A model generated the notes under the pieces. The model had not been told where the DNA came from, searched no databases, and saw nothing but the letters and a program-made list of their open reading frames with translations. From Chromobacterium piscinae (GTDB lineage Bacteria; Pseudomonadota; Gammaproteobacteria; Burkholderiales; Chromobacteriaceae), in NCBI RefSeq assembly GCF_021129175.1, contig NZ_JAJOHV010000027.1, positions 1 to 41,513 of the forward strand: 41,513 nt of DNA. The letters are read 5' to 3'. Shown here piece after piece: positions 10,390-19,898 of the stretch. Within the stretch, counting starts at the first letter, position 1. Every line of letters begins with the position of its first letter. Both the position numbers and the translations under genes were made by a program.

Positions 10390-11247
10390 TCAGGCCCGCA
10401 GCCAGCCGGGCAGCAGCCGTTCCGCCGGCAGGGTGCCGAGTGCCGCGCCGCCGACGATCATGGCGATGGCCAGCGCGGAGCCGCCATTGAGCGCGGCTTG
10501 GCCGGAGGCGACCAGCATCAGCGTGGACAGCAGGGGAGTGGCGTTGCCCAGCGCGCCTATCTGCCGCGGATCGCCCAATTGCATCGCGCGGTTCCAGCAC
10601 AGGAAGGCCGCGCCCATCGGCAGCAGGCCCAGCACGGCGATCATCAGCCACTGGATGGTCGACGGGTGGGCGGCGGGCTCGGTGGCGAAGTGCAGCGCCA
10701 GCGCCAGCAGGCCGGAGGCGAGGCAGTAGCCGCCGACGGCGTTGTCGGAGGTGGCGGGCAGGCGGCGGGTGAACAGGCTGTAGGTGGCCCATACCACGGC
10801 TGCGCCCAGGGCCATCAGATAGCCGGGCAGCGCGGACATCGACAGCGACAGCTTGCCGCCGGTAACGATCAGCGCCGCGCCGGCGAAGCCGATCAGGCTG
10901 CCCAGGATGTGGTTGGCGCCCAGCCGGGTGCCAGGCACCAGCAACGGCGACAGCAGCACCATCAGCAGCGGCCAGACGTAGCTGAGCACGGTGGCGTCCA
11001 TCACCGGCGCAAGCCGGTAGGCGTTGAACAGGAAAAAGTAGAAGCCGAAGATGCCGTAAACACCGTTGGCGAAGTTCTTGGGGGGCACCTTCCAGTCGGC
11101 GAGGCGGTGCACGGTCAGCAGGCTGCCCAGGATCAGGCCGATGCCGGCGACGAAGAAAGGCGGCAAGGTGTGGGTGAGGGCGCTGAGGGTGGCGACGGAC
11201 GCCCACATGGCGATCGCGGCGAGCGCGTACAGCATCGCTTGATTCAT
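10390..11247 (-). CDS. EamA/DMT-family inner-membrane transporter
   Basis: Encodes 285 residues, almost entirely hydrophobic, fitting ten helices in two EamA repeats. The first repeat begins LYALAAIAMWASVATLSALT and the second near GAAVVWATYSLFTRRL. Members export amino acids, metabolites or drugs; the substrate cannot be told from sequence. The start MNQAMLYAL at 11247 is the natural one. The gene is divergent from the alcohol dehydrogenase gene across a 287 bp gap, in which I see no ORF and no confident promoter. Confidence 0.85.
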   Translation of the reverse strand: MNQAMLYALAAIAMWASVATLSALTHTLPPFFVAGIGLILGSLLTVHRLADWKVPPKNFANGVYGIFGFYFFLFNAYRLAPVMDATVLSYVWPLLMVLLSPLLVPGTRLGANHILGSLIGFAGAALIVTGGKLSLSMSALPGYLMALGAAVVWATYSLFTRRLPATSDNAVGGYCLASGLLALALHFATEPAAHPSTIQWLMIAVLGLLPMGAAFLCWNRAMQLGDPRQIGALGNATPLLSTLMLVASGQAALNGGSALAIAMIVGGAALGTLPAERLLPGWLRA

Positions 11248-11534
11248 CGATGTCTCTCGTATTTGTTTTATGTGGAGATATTTTAAGTGGAACGGTGAAG
11301 TGTAAACCAGTTGTTACATCAAAAGGCATCGTTTTCAGCCATCTGTGACGGCGCGCCGACATGGCCGCAGGGCAACAAGGCGTTTGATCCAAATCACGAG
11401 TCCATGTTTTGGACTGATCGGGCAGTTGTCCGCGCCGCTGGTTTACGGCCTAGTGTTAAAGATGCGTTTCGTTTCCATCCTGGAGCCGGCAGCGGTCATG
11501 GCCGGGCGGGCTCCGCCACGACAGGAGGCAAGCC

Positions 11535-12611
11535 ATGAGCAGCATGAAGGCAACAGTATTCGTCGCGCCCGGCAAGATAGAGCTTAGAGAGAAGCCGATT
11601 CCAGCGGTCGGTCCCGGCGACGCGCTGGTGCGGATCACCACCACCACCATTTGCGGCACCGACGTGCACATTCTCAAGGGCGAGTATCCGGTGGCGTCCG
11701 GCCTGACCATAGGCCACGAGCCGGTGGGCGTGATTGAGAAACTGGGCGCGGACGTCAAGGGCTATCGGGAGGGACAGCGGGTGATCGCCGGCGCGATCTG
11801 TCCCAGCTTCACCTCCTACGGTTGTCAGGACGGCCACCCGGCGCAGGACGGCGGCTGCGAATGCCACGGCTACAAACCCATGGGCGGCTGGCGCTTCGGC
11901 AATACCATAGACGGCACCCAGGCCGAGTACGTGCTGGTGCCGGATGCCCAGGCCAATCTGGCGCCGATTCCGGACGGGCTCAGCGACGAACAGGTGCTGA
12001 TGTGTCCCGACATCATGTCCACCGGCTTTTCCGGCGCGGAGGCGGCCAACATCAAGATCGGCGACGTGGTGGCGGTGTTCGCGCAGGGGCCGATAGGCTT
12101 GTGCGCGGTGGCGGGCGCGCGTCTGCGCGGCGCGTCGTGCATCATCGCGGTGGACGGGATCGACGACCGGCTGGCGATTTCGCGGCGGCTGGGCGCCGAT
12201 GTCACGCTCAACTTCAGGCAGGTGGATGTGATCGCGGAGATCATGAAGCTGACTGGCGGCCGCGGCGTCGATTCGGCCATCGAGGCGCTGGGCACCCAGG
12301 GCACGTTCGAATCCGCGCTGCGGATATTGAAGCCGGGCGGCACATTGTCCAGCCTGGGCGTGTATTCGAGCGATCTGAGGATTCCGCTGGACGCCTTCAA
12401 CGCCGGCCTGGGCGACAAGAAGATCGTGTCTTCGCTATGCCCGGGCGGCAAGGAGCGGATGCGGCGGCTGATGAATGTGCTGGAGAGCGACCGGCTGGAC
12501 CTGTCGCCGCTGGTTACCCACCGCTACAAGCTGGACCAGATCGTCGAAGCCTACGACCTGTTCTCCCACCAGCGCGACGGCGTGCTGAAGGTGGCGATCC
12601 AGCCTTTCTAG
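11535..12611 (+). CDS. Zinc-dependent alcohol dehydrogenase (secondary-alcohol type)
   Basis: Encodes 358 residues of a medium-chain Zn dehydrogenase. The catalytic zinc ligands fit the clostridial/thermoanaerobacter NADP secondary-alcohol enzymes: C40 (ICGTDVH), H61-E62 (GHEP) and D159 (CPDIMSTG). The Rossmann loop is AQGPIGLCAVAG. The four-cysteine structural zinc lobe of horse-liver-type enzymes is missing and is replaced by a Cys-rich loop CQDGHPAQDGGCECHG near residue 100. Expected activity is NAD(P)-dependent oxidation of short secondary or primary alcohols; the true substrate is unknown. AGGAGG at 11523-11528 sets the start. Confidence 0.88.
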   Translation: MSSMKATVFVAPGKIELREKPIPAVGPGDALVRITTTTICGTDVHILKGEYPVASGLTIGHEPVGVIEKLGADVKGYREGQRVIAGAICPSFTSYGCQDGHPAQDGGCECHGYKPMGGWRFGNTIDGTQAEYVLVPDAQANLAPIPDGLSDEQVLMCPDIMSTGFSGAEAANIKIGDVVAVFAQGPIGLCAVAGARLRGASCIIAVDGIDDRLAISRRLGADVTLNFRQVDVIAEIMKLTGGRGVDSAIEALGTQGTFESALRILKPGGTLSSLGVYSSDLRIPLDAFNAGLGDKKIVSSLCPGGKERMRRLMNVLESDRLDLSPLVTHRYKLDQIVEAYDLFSHQRDGVLKVAIQPF

Positions 12612-12623
12612 CCCGCTCTGACG

Positions 12624-12648
12624 GCCGGATCAGCCAGCCTGATCCGGC
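12624..12648. terminator. Hairpin between convergent alcohol dehydrogenase and cupin genes
   Basis: GCCGGATCAG (12624-12633), loop CCAGC, CTGATCCGGC (12639-12648): a perfect 10 bp stem overlapping the last codons and stop of the cupin gene. No T run follows on either strand, so termination or mRNA-end protection is only a possibility. Confidence 0.4.
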
Positions 12649-12980
12649 TCCATCAGCTCCACGCCATCGCTTTCCGACAGCGTCAGATAAACGGCGGATT
12701 GCAAAGCTTCCACCGCGTGCGGGACATGGGCGTCGATGAACAGGTGGTCGCCCTTGTTCAGCACATGTTCCCCCACTTTGAGCCGGCCGGCGGTGACGAA
12801 AACCTGTTCGGTGCCCGGGTGTTGGTGCAGCGGCAGCTTCGCGCCCTTGGCCAGTTTCAGCAATGCCGAACCGCCGCCGTCCGGATTGCGGCGCAGCCAG
12901 GTGAAGTCCACGCCAGGAAAGGGCGTGGGGCTCCAGTGCCAATCGGTGGAGGAGGTCAGTATCGGGGCGGGGGTGCTCAT
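12630..12980 (-). CDS. Small cupin protein, ChrR-like
   Basis: Encodes 116 residues from ATG at 12980. The core is a cupin barrel like the C-terminal domain of the anti-sigma factor ChrR: DWHWSPTPFPGVDFTWL, then LPLHQHPGTEQVFVTAG with the metal-binding HxH...E set, GDHLFIDAHVPHAVEA, and a C-terminal sheet. It lacks the zinc-binding anti-sigma domain and has no sigma gene beside it, so it is a stand-alone metal-binding cupin of unknown role. An ATG at 13070 would add 30 residues, but GATAAT, which overlaps it in an extended -10 context, suggests transcription may start downstream; neither start has a strong ribosome site. Confidence 0.72.
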   Translation of the reverse strand: MSTPAPILTSSTDWHWSPTPFPGVDFTWLRRNPDGGGSALLKLAKGAKLPLHQHPGTEQVFVTAGRLKVGEHVLNKGDHLFIDAHVPHAVEALQSAVYLTLSESDGVELMEPDQAG

Positions 12981-13177
12981 GGCTGCGGGTTCCGTTTGGT
13001 GTTCGATCAGGCCTGCGCGGATGGCAATGATTTTGGGATGCTCGTCGGTATCGCGCTGGCTGATTGTCATTATCCCACGAAATCTGGCGAGAAACTGCCG
13101 GCAATATCGCCATCTGGAGGTGAAAACGGGGATGCCTTGCGCATCCCCGCTATTTTTTCGACGGCGCGGACGGTTTG

Positions 13178-14368
13178 TTAGAATGCGTCGCCCGGCACCC
13201 GCACCCAGCCTTCCATCAGCACGCGGGCGCTGCGGCTCATGATGGCTTTGGTCACCACCCACTCGCCGCGCTCCTCACGGGCTTGCGCGCCCACCCTCAG
13301 CGTGCCGGACGGGTGGCCGAAGCGCACCGCCTGGCGCTTGCCGCCGCCGGCGGCCAGGTTGACCAGCGTGCCGGGAATGGCGGCGGCGGTGCCGATCGCC
13401 ACCGCCGCCGTGCCCATCATCGCGTGGTGCAGTTTGCCCATCGACATCGCCCGCGCCAGCACGTCGATGTCAGACGCCTTCACCGGCTTGCCGCTGGAGG
13501 CGAAGTAGTCGGCCGGCGGCGCGACGAAGGCGATCTTGGGCGTGTGCTGCCGAGTGGCGATTTCGTCCAGGCTCTTGATCAGCCCCATTCTCAGCGCGCC
13601 GTGGGCGCGGATGGTTTCGAAGCGCGCCAGCGCCGCCGGGTCGGAGTTGATCGCGTCCTGCAGCTCGGTGCCGGCATAGCCGATGTCGGCGGCGTTGACG
13701 AAGATGGTGGGGATGCCGGCATTGATCAGCGTGGCCGGGAAGGCGCCGACGCCGGGCACTTCCAGCGTGTCGACCAGCTTGCCGGTGGGAAACATCGTGC
13801 CGCCATCGCCGTCGCCTTCGTCGGCCGGGTCCAGAAATTCCAGCTGCACTTCGGCGGCGGGGAAGGTGACGCCGTCCAGTTCGAAATCGCCGGTTTCCTG
13901 CGGCTGGCCATGGGTGACCGGCACGTGGGCGATGATGGTCTTGCCGATATTGGCCTGCCAGATGCGCACGGTGCAGATGCCGTTGTCCGGCACGCGCGCC
14001 GGGTCGATCAGGCCGCCGGCGATGGCGAACGGGCCGACGGCGGCGGACAGGTTGCCGCAGTTGCCGGTCCAGTCGACGAAGGCCTTGTCTATCGCCACCT
14101 GGCCGAACAAGTAGTCGACATCGTGATCCGGCCGCGCGGATTTGGCGACGATGACGGTCTTGCTGGTGCTGGACGTCGCGCCGCCCATGCCGTCTATCTG
14201 CTTGCCGTACGGGTCCGGGCTGCCGATCACGCGCAGCAGCAGTTTGTCTCGGGCTGCGCCGGGTTGGCGGGCGGCTTCCGGCAGGTCCTGCAGCCGGAAG
14301 AACACGCCTTTGCTGGTGCCGCCGCGCATATAGGTGGCGGGGATTCGGATCTGGGCCGGGTGAGCCAT
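13178..14368 (-). CDS. prpF: 2-methylaconitate cis-trans isomerase PrpF
   Basis: Encodes 396 residues, the normal PrpF length, starting MAHPAQIRIPATYMRGGTSKGVFF. PrpF isomerises 2-methylaconitate made by AcnD so that aconitase can finish forming 2-methylisocitrate. Family marks include MRGGTSKG near the N-terminus, GMGGATSSTSKT and the half-site cysteine NCGNLSAAVGPFA. The start at 14368 is preferred over the ATG nine bases earlier because AGGA then sits at good spacing. It is the last gene of the prp operon, 56 bases after acnD. Confidence 0.95.
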   Translation of the reverse strand: MAHPAQIRIPATYMRGGTSKGVFFRLQDLPEAARQPGAARDKLLLRVIGSPDPYGKQIDGMGGATSSTSKTVIVAKSARPDHDVDYLFGQVAIDKAFVDWTGNCGNLSAAVGPFAIAGGLIDPARVPDNGICTVRIWQANIGKTIIAHVPVTHGQPQETGDFELDGVTFPAAEVQLEFLDPADEGDGDGGTMFPTGKLVDTLEVPGVGAFPATLINAGIPTIFVNAADIGYAGTELQDAINSDPAALARFETIRAHGALRMGLIKSLDEIATRQHTPKIAFVAPPADYFASSGKPVKASDIDVLARAMSMGKLHHAMMGTAAVAIGTAAAIPGTLVNLAAGGGKRQAVRFGHPSGTLRVGAQAREERGEWVVTKAIMSRSARVLMEGWVRVPGDAF

Positions 14369-14424
14369 GCTGTCCATCCTGTTTCTTTGTTGAACAGCCG
14401 GAGGTGGCCGGCTGCAATGGTTGA

Positions 14425-17031
14425 TCAGGCTTGCGCCGCCGCCAGGAAATCCTGAGCGAAGCGCTGCAATACGCCGCCGGCTTCGTAGATCGACACTTCC
14501 TCGGCGGTATCCAGCCTACAGGTCACCGGGGTCTGGACGGTTTCGCCGCCGCGGCGGTGGATGACCAGGGTCAGCTCGGCGCGCGGCATGCGCTGGCCTA
14601 TCACGTCGTAGGTTTCGGTGCCGTCGAGTGCCAGCGTTTTGCGATTGGTGCCGGGCTTGAACTCCAGCGGCAGCACGCCCATGCCGATCAAATTGGTCCG
14701 GTGGATGCGCTCGAAGCCTTCGGCGACGATGGCCTCGACGCCGGCCAGGCGCACGCCCTTGGCCGCCCAGTCGCGCGAGCTGCCCTGGCCGTAGTCGGCG
14801 CCGGCGACGATGATCAGCGGCTGTTTGCGGTCCATGTAGGTTTCGATCGCTTCCCACATCCGCATCGTCTTGCCCTCCGGCTCGACGCGGGCCAGCGAGC
14901 CCTGGCGGACCGAGCCATCGCCGTTCAGCACCATCTCGTTGAACAGCTTGGGATTGGCGAAGGTGGCGCGCTGCGCGGTCAGGTGGTCGCCGCGGTGGGT
15001 GGCGTATGAATTGAAGTCCTCCTCCGGCAGGCCCATCTTGGCCAGGTATTCGCCGGCGGCGGAATCCAGCAGGATGGCGTTGGACGGGGACAGGTGGTCG
15101 GTGGTGATGTTGTCCGGCAGCAGCGCCAGCGGGCGCATGCCCTTGAGCGCGCGCTCGCCAGCCAGCGCGCCTTCCCAGTACGGCGGACGGCGGATGTAGG
15201 TGGACTGCGGCCGCCAGGCGTACAGCGGGCTGACTTTCTCGCCGCTGCTTTGACGGATGGCGAACATCGGCTCGTAGACCTGGCGGAAATGTTCGGGTTT
15301 CACCGCCTGCTTCAGCACCGCGTCGATCTCCTCGTCGGACGGCCAGATGTCCTGCAGGCGGATGTCCTTGCCGCCGGCGACGCCCAGCACGTCTTTTTCG
15401 ATGTCGAAGCGCATGGTGCCGGCGATGGCGTAGGCGATCACCAGCGGCGGCGAGGCGAGGAAGGCCTGCTTGGCGTAGGGATGGATGCGGCCGTCGAAGT
15501 TGCGGTTGCCGGACAGCACCGCGGTCGCGTACAAGTCGCGGTCTATGATCTCTTGCTGGATTTTCGGGTCCAGCGCGCCGGACATGCCGTTGCAGGTGGT
15601 GCAGGCGAAGGCGACGATGCCGAAGCCCAGCTGTTCCAGCTCGGACAGCAGGCCGGCTTCCTTCAAGTACAGCTCGACGGCTTTGGAGCCCGGCGCCAGC
15701 GACGACTTCACCCACGGTTTGCGGACCAGGCCTAGCCGGTTGGCGTTGCGCGCCAACAGGCCGGCGGCGATCACGTTGCGCGGGTTGGAGGTGTTGGTGC
15801 AGCTGGTGATGGCGGCGATGATCACCGCGCCGTCCGGCATCAGGCCTTGCGCTTCCTGCGCGCGGGCTTCGGCGAGGTTGGCGGCGATGCCGCGCTCGGC
15901 AAGCAGAGAGACCGGCAGCCGCTTGTGCGGGTTGGACGGGCCGGCCAGATTGCGGGTGACGCTGGACAGGTCGAATTTCAGCACTCGCTCGTATTCTGCC
16001 GTTTTCAGGCTGTCCGCCCACAGGCCGGCAGTCTTGGCGTAGTTTTCCACCAGTTTGACCTGCTCGTCGCTGCGGCCGGTCAATTTCAAATAAGCGATGG
16101 TCTGCGCATCGATGAAGAACAGCGCGGCGGTGGCGCCGTACTCCGGCGCCATGTTCGAGATGGTGGCGCGGTCGCCCAGCGTCAGCGCTGCCGCGCCTTC
16201 GCCATAAAACTCGAGATAAGCGCCGACGACTTTCTGCTGGCGCAGGAATTCGGTCAGCGCCAGCACCACGTCGGTGGCGGTGATGCCGGCGGCCGGCTTG
16301 CCGGCCAGCTCCACGCCGACGATGTCCGGCAGCCGCATCCACGACGCGCGGCCCAGCATCACGTTCTCGGCCTCCAGGCCGCCTACGCCGACGGCGATCA
16401 CGCCCAGCGCGTCCACATGAGGCGTGTGGCTGTCGGTGCCGACGCAGGTGTCGGGGTAGGCGACGCCGTTGTCGGCGTGGATCACCGGACTCATTCGCTC
16501 CAGATTGATCTGGTGCATGATGCCGTTGCCGGCCGGAATCACGTCGACATTGTCGAAAGCGGTCTTGGTCCATTCGATGAAATGGAAGCGGTCCTCGTTG
16601 CGCCTGTCTTCGATCGCGCGGTTCTTGTCGAAGGCCTGCGGGTCGAAGCCGCCGCACTCCACCGCCAGCGAGTGGTCGACGATCAGCTGCACCGGCACCA
16701 CCGGATTGACCTGGGCCGGGTCGCCGCCTTGGTCGGCGATGGCGTCGCGCAGGCCGGCCAGATCCACCAGCGCGGTCTGGCCCAGAATGTCGTGGCAGAC
16801 CACGCGCGCCGGAAACCACGGGAAGTCGCGCTCGCGCTTGCGGTGGACGATCTGCTCTAGGCATTCGGTTAGAACGGCCGGCTCGCAGCGGCGGACCAGG
16901 TTTTCGGCGTGGATGCGGGCGGTGTAGGACAGCTTGTCCCAGGCGCCGGGCTGGATGGCGTTGATGGCGGCGCGGGCATCGAAGTAATCCAGCCCGGAGC
17001 CGGGCAGGGCGGTGCGGTATTGGCGGTTCAT
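14425..17031 (-). CDS. acnD: Fe/S-dependent 2-methylcitrate dehydratase AcnD
   Basis: Encodes 868 residues of the aconitase superfamily. The [4Fe-4S] ligands are C411 (TSCTNTSNP) and C477/C480 (CTTCNG). The N-terminus MNRQYRTALPGSGLDYFDA and the PrpF partner next door identify AcnD rather than AcnA, whose start is quite different. It dehydrates 2-methylcitrate to a 2-methylaconitate isomer that needs PrpF, replacing the iron-free PrpD. It lies in the prp operon just after a small glycolipid-binding-like gene (13-base gap). Confidence 0.95.
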   Translation of the reverse strand: MNRQYRTALPGSGLDYFDARAAINAIQPGAWDKLSYTARIHAENLVRRCEPAVLTECLEQIVHRKRERDFPWFPARVVCHDILGQTALVDLAGLRDAIADQGGDPAQVNPVVPVQLIVDHSLAVECGGFDPQAFDKNRAIEDRRNEDRFHFIEWTKTAFDNVDVIPAGNGIMHQINLERMSPVIHADNGVAYPDTCVGTDSHTPHVDALGVIAVGVGGLEAENVMLGRASWMRLPDIVGVELAGKPAAGITATDVVLALTEFLRQQKVVGAYLEFYGEGAAALTLGDRATISNMAPEYGATAALFFIDAQTIAYLKLTGRSDEQVKLVENYAKTAGLWADSLKTAEYERVLKFDLSSVTRNLAGPSNPHKRLPVSLLAERGIAANLAEARAQEAQGLMPDGAVIIAAITSCTNTSNPRNVIAAGLLARNANRLGLVRKPWVKSSLAPGSKAVELYLKEAGLLSELEQLGFGIVAFACTTCNGMSGALDPKIQQEIIDRDLYATAVLSGNRNFDGRIHPYAKQAFLASPPLVIAYAIAGTMRFDIEKDVLGVAGGKDIRLQDIWPSDEEIDAVLKQAVKPEHFRQVYEPMFAIRQSSGEKVSPLYAWRPQSTYIRRPPYWEGALAGERALKGMRPLALLPDNITTDHLSPSNAILLDSAAGEYLAKMGLPEEDFNSYATHRGDHLTAQRATFANPKLFNEMVLNGDGSVRQGSLARVEPEGKTMRMWEAIETYMDRKQPLIIVAGADYGQGSSRDWAAKGVRLAGVEAIVAEGFERIHRTNLIGMGVLPLEFKPGTNRKTLALDGTETYDVIGQRMPRAELTLVIHRRGGETVQTPVTCRLDTAEEVSIYEAGGVLQRFAQDFLAAAQA

Positions 17032-17044
17032 GTCTGTCTTTCGC

Positions 17045-17611
17045 TCAATCGCGGCCGCTGTCGGGCAGCCGTTGCAGAAAGTCGCTGTAATGCAGGGTGA
17101 AGCCTTGCTCGTCGACGATGATGTCGGCGGCGAAGCCCGGGGATTCGTAGCGGTAGCAGGGCATGCCGTCGTGGTCCGGCAGGCGGGTGTAGCGCTGCGG
17201 GCAGATAGCCGGCGTCAATGACGGCAGGCGCACGAACAGCATCGACAGCTCGACGCTGTCGCCGATGCCCAGTTTCAAGCGGCGGATGGGAAAGGCATTG
17301 GTCAGGCCGCAGGATTGCAGGTCCAGCTCCTGGCAGCCGTCCCAGGCGGGCTGCGCTTGGCCGTTGACCAGCCAGCGGCCGCTTTCGGTGTGTTGCAGCG
17401 TCAGCTGCCTGGGTTCGGGCGCGGAAACATCGATATGGGCGTGGCTGAGCCTGCCGTGGTGGTCCAACTGCATCCGGTAACGCAGGCTGGCGCCGGTGTC
17501 GGCGTGCAACAGGGTGCCGCAGGCGGACAAGGAGAGGCCGGCGCTGGTTTCGATTTCCGCCTGCTCCAGCCCCGGGCAGTCCAGGCGCTGCCAGAACAAC
17601 ATTTGCTTCAT
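17045..17611 (-). CDS. Putative glycolipid-binding-domain protein
   Basis: Encodes 188 residues, beta-rich, resembling the putative glycolipid-binding family (formerly DUF1089), which begins with a W near residue 8 and has GTLLHADTGASLRYRMQLD and WLVNGQ early on. QELDLQSCGLTNAFPIRRL and YRYES...FAADIIVDEQG follow, the usual pattern. No signal peptide or membrane segment, so it is probably cytoplasmic. Its biochemical role is unknown. It lies inside the prp operon, 55 bases after prpC and 13 bases before acnD on the same strand, so it should be co-expressed with propionate catabolism. Confidence 0.75.
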   Translation of the reverse strand: MKQMLFWQRLDCPGLEQAEIETSAGLSLSACGTLLHADTGASLRYRMQLDHHGRLSHAHIDVSAPEPRQLTLQHTESGRWLVNGQAQPAWDGCQELDLQSCGLTNAFPIRRLKLGIGDSVELSMLFVRLPSLTPAICPQRYTRLPDHDGMPCYRYESPGFAADIIVDEQGFTLHYSDFLQRLPDSGRD

Positions 17612-17666
17612 TTACTGCTCCAGTATGGCCGACGCGGCCGGGCGGCCGCGTCGCTTGCTGCTTGCC

Positions 17667-18815
17667 TCAGCGTTTTTCAAGCGGGATGTAGGCCTGGTCT
17701 TCCGGGCCGATGTAGTTGGCCGACGGGCGGATGATCTTGCCGTCCTGGCGTTGCTCGATCACGTGCGCGCTCCAGCCGCTGGTGCGCGAGATCACGAACA
17801 GCGGGGTGAACATCGCGGTCGGCACGCCCATCGCGTGGTAGCTGACGGCGGAGAACCAGTCGAGGTTGGGGAACATTCTCTTGACGTCCCACATCACGGT
17901 TTCCAGGCGTTCGGCGATGTCGAACATCTTCATGTCCTTGTTGCTCTTGGACAGTTCGCGCGCCACTTCCTTGATCACCTTGTTGCGCGGGTCGGAAATG
18001 GTGTACACCGGGTGGCCGAAGCCGATCACCACTTCCTTGCGCTCCACGCGGGCGCGGATGTCGGCTTCGGCCTCGTCCGGGCTCTCGTAACGCTGTTGGA
18101 TCTCGAACGCCACTTCGTTGGCGCCGCCGTGCTTCGGGCCGCGCAGCGCGCCGATGGCGCCGGTGATGGCGCTGTGCATGTCGGAGCCGGTGCCGGCGAT
18201 GACGCGGGCGGCGAAGGTGGAGGCGTTGAATTCGTGCTCGGCGTATAAATTCAAAGAGGTGTGCATCGCGCGCACCCATTCGGCCGACGGCTTGACGCCG
18301 TGAAGCAGGTGCAGGAAGTGGCCGCCGATGCTGTCGTCGTCGGTTTCGACGTCGATGCGCTTGCCGTTGTGGCTGTAGTGGTACCAGTAGAGCAGGATTG
18401 AGCCGAACGAGGCCATCAGGCGGTCGGCGATGTCGCGCGCGCCGGCCAGGTTGTGGTCGTCCTTCTCCGGCAGCGCGCAGCCCAGCGCGGAGGCGCCGCT
18501 GCGCATCACGTCCATCGGATGGGCGCCGGCCGGCAGCGCTTCCAGCACCGCCTTGACCGAAGCCGGCAGGCCGCGCAGCGATTTCAGCTTCTTCTTGTAG
18601 CCGGCCAGTTCAGCCTGGTTCGGCAGCTTGCCGTGCACCAGCAGATAGGCCACTTCTTCGAACTCCGCCTTGTCGGCCAGATCGAGAATGTCGTAACCGC
18701 GGTAGTGCAGGTCGTTGCCGCTGCGGCCAACGGTGCACAGCGCGGTGTTGCCGGCGGCGACACCGGACAGTGCTACGGATTTCTTCGGTTTGCCGGTCAG
18801 AACCACTTCAGTCAT
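17667..18815 (-). CDS. prpC: 2-methylcitrate synthase
   Basis: Encodes 382 residues of the citrate synthase family. Catalytic residues are in place: H229 (KHGGANE), H268 (GFGHPVYT) and D319 ([10 protein letters not shown]). The short form and the prpB neighbour mark it as PrpC, which joins propionyl-CoA and oxaloacetate into 2-methylcitrate, rather than the longer GltA. AAGGAG lies before the ATG. It is second in the operon, 49 bases after prpB. Confidence 0.96.
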   Translation of the reverse strand: MTEVVLTGKPKKSVALSGVAAGNTALCTVGRSGNDLHYRGYDILDLADKAEFEEVAYLLVHGKLPNQAELAGYKKKLKSLRGLPASVKAVLEALPAGAHPMDVMRSGASALGCALPEKDDHNLAGARDIADRLMASFGSILLYWYHYSHNGKRIDVETDDDSIGGHFLHLLHGVKPSAEWVRAMHTSLNLYAEHEFNASTFAARVIAGTGSDMHSAITGAIGALRGPKHGGANEVAFEIQQRYESPDEAEADIRARVERKEVVIGFGHPVYTISDPRNKVIKEVARELSKSNKDMKMFDIAERLETVMWDVKRMFPNLDWFSAVSYHAMGVPTAMFTPLFVISRTSGWSAHVIEQRQDGKIIRPSANYIGPEDQAYIPLEKR

Positions 18816-18864
18816 GCAATTTCTCCTTTGTCAGACTTGGGGCGATGCCGCAGCCCTTGAATTG

Positions 18865-19743
18865 TTATTGCTTGCCGGCGGCGAATAGCTGGTCCAGTTT
18901 CTTTTCGTATTCGTGGTAGCCCAGGTGGTCGTACAGATCCATTCGGGTCTGCATCTTGTCGACCACCGCCTGCTGGGTGCCGTCGCGGCGGATGGCTCCG
19001 TACACTTCAAGCGCGGCCTGGCTCATGGCGCGGAAGGCGGAAAGCGGATACAGCATCAGGGCGACGCCGTTGGCGGCCAGTTCTTCGGCGGTGTAGAGCG
19101 GCGTGGAGCCGAACTCGGTGATATTGGCCAGCACCGGCACCTTCACCGCGTCGGCGAAGCGTTTGTACATGGCCAGATCGGTCATCGCTTCCGGGAAGAT
19201 CATGTCGGCGCCGGCTTCGACGCAGGCGACGGCGCGTGCGATGGCGGCATCCAGGCCCTCCACCGCCAGCGCGTCGGTGCGCGCCATGATGACGAAGCTG
19301 TCGTCGCGGCGAGCGTCGGTGGCCGCCTTGATGCGGTCGATCATTTCGTCTTGCGGGACGATGGCTTTGTTTGGGCGGTGGCCGCAGCGTTTCTGCTGCA
19401 CCTGATCCTCGATGTGGACAGCGGCGACGCCGGCCTTCTCCAGGCTGCGCACGGCGCGGGCGATGTTGAAAGCGCCGCCCCAGCCGGTATCGATGTCCAC
19501 CAGCAGCGGCAGGTCGGTGATGTCGGTGATGCGGCGGGCATCGATCAGCACGTCTTCCAGCGTGGTGATGCCAAGGTCGGGGATGCCGCAGGACGAGGCG
19601 GCGACGCCGCCGCCGGACAGGTAAAGGGCCTTGAAACCCGAGTGTTCGGCCAAACGTGCAGCGTAGGCGTTGATCGCCCCCACCACTTGCAACGGTTTTT
19701 CGGCGGCCACGGCCTGGCGGAAACGCTGCCCGGGAGTGCTCAT
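18865..19743 (-). CDS. prpB: 2-methylisocitrate lyase
   Basis: Encodes 292 residues of the isocitrate lyase/PEP mutase barrel family. The active-site loop KRCGHRPNK has catalytic C120, and the metal-binding acidic pair is in VDIDTGWGG (D83, D85). The enzyme splits 2-methylisocitrate into pyruvate and succinate, the last step of the cycle. AGGAG before the ATG fixes the start. First gene of the operon; its upstream region is shared with the divergent rpoE. Confidence 0.96.
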   Translation of the reverse strand: MSTPGQRFRQAVAAEKPLQVVGAINAYAARLAEHSGFKALYLSGGGVAASSCGIPDLGITTLEDVLIDARRITDITDLPLLVDIDTGWGGAFNIARAVRSLEKAGVAAVHIEDQVQQKRCGHRPNKAIVPQDEMIDRIKAATDARRDDSFVIMARTDALAVEGLDAAIARAVACVEAGADMIFPEAMTDLAMYKRFADAVKVPVLANITEFGSTPLYTAEELAANGVALMLYPLSAFRAMSQAALEVYGAIRRDGTQQAVVDKMQTRMDLYDHLGYHEYEKKLDQLFAAGKQ

Positions 19744-19784
19744 AAAATGCTCCTGACGGTGGATTGGATTAATTGCCTGTCATT

Positions 19785-19798
19785 CAAGCAAGTGCTTG
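19785..19798. promoter_or_regulatory. Palindromic operator candidate for the prp operon
   Basis: CAAGCA-AG-TGCTTG is a perfect 14 bp palindrome lying on or just after the proposed transcription start. That position suits a repressor. No known regulator site was recognised. Confidence 0.35.
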
Positions 19799-19803
19799 GT
19801 TGG

Positions 19804-19832
19804 AGTGTAAAGGCTCTAGAAAATGCTGGCAA
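19804..19832 (-). promoter_or_regulatory. Candidate promoter of the prp operon
   Basis: The minus strand has TTGCCA (-35, complement of 19827-19832), a 17 bp spacer and TACACT (-10, complement of 19804-19809). It would start RNA near 19797, about 54 bases before the prpB ATG. Confidence 0.45.
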
Positions 19833-19898
19833 TAGTTGATAATGGGATGTTCAAGTTTCGCGCCGGGAGTGATATGTTTCGCAACGTCCTCGCCAGTG

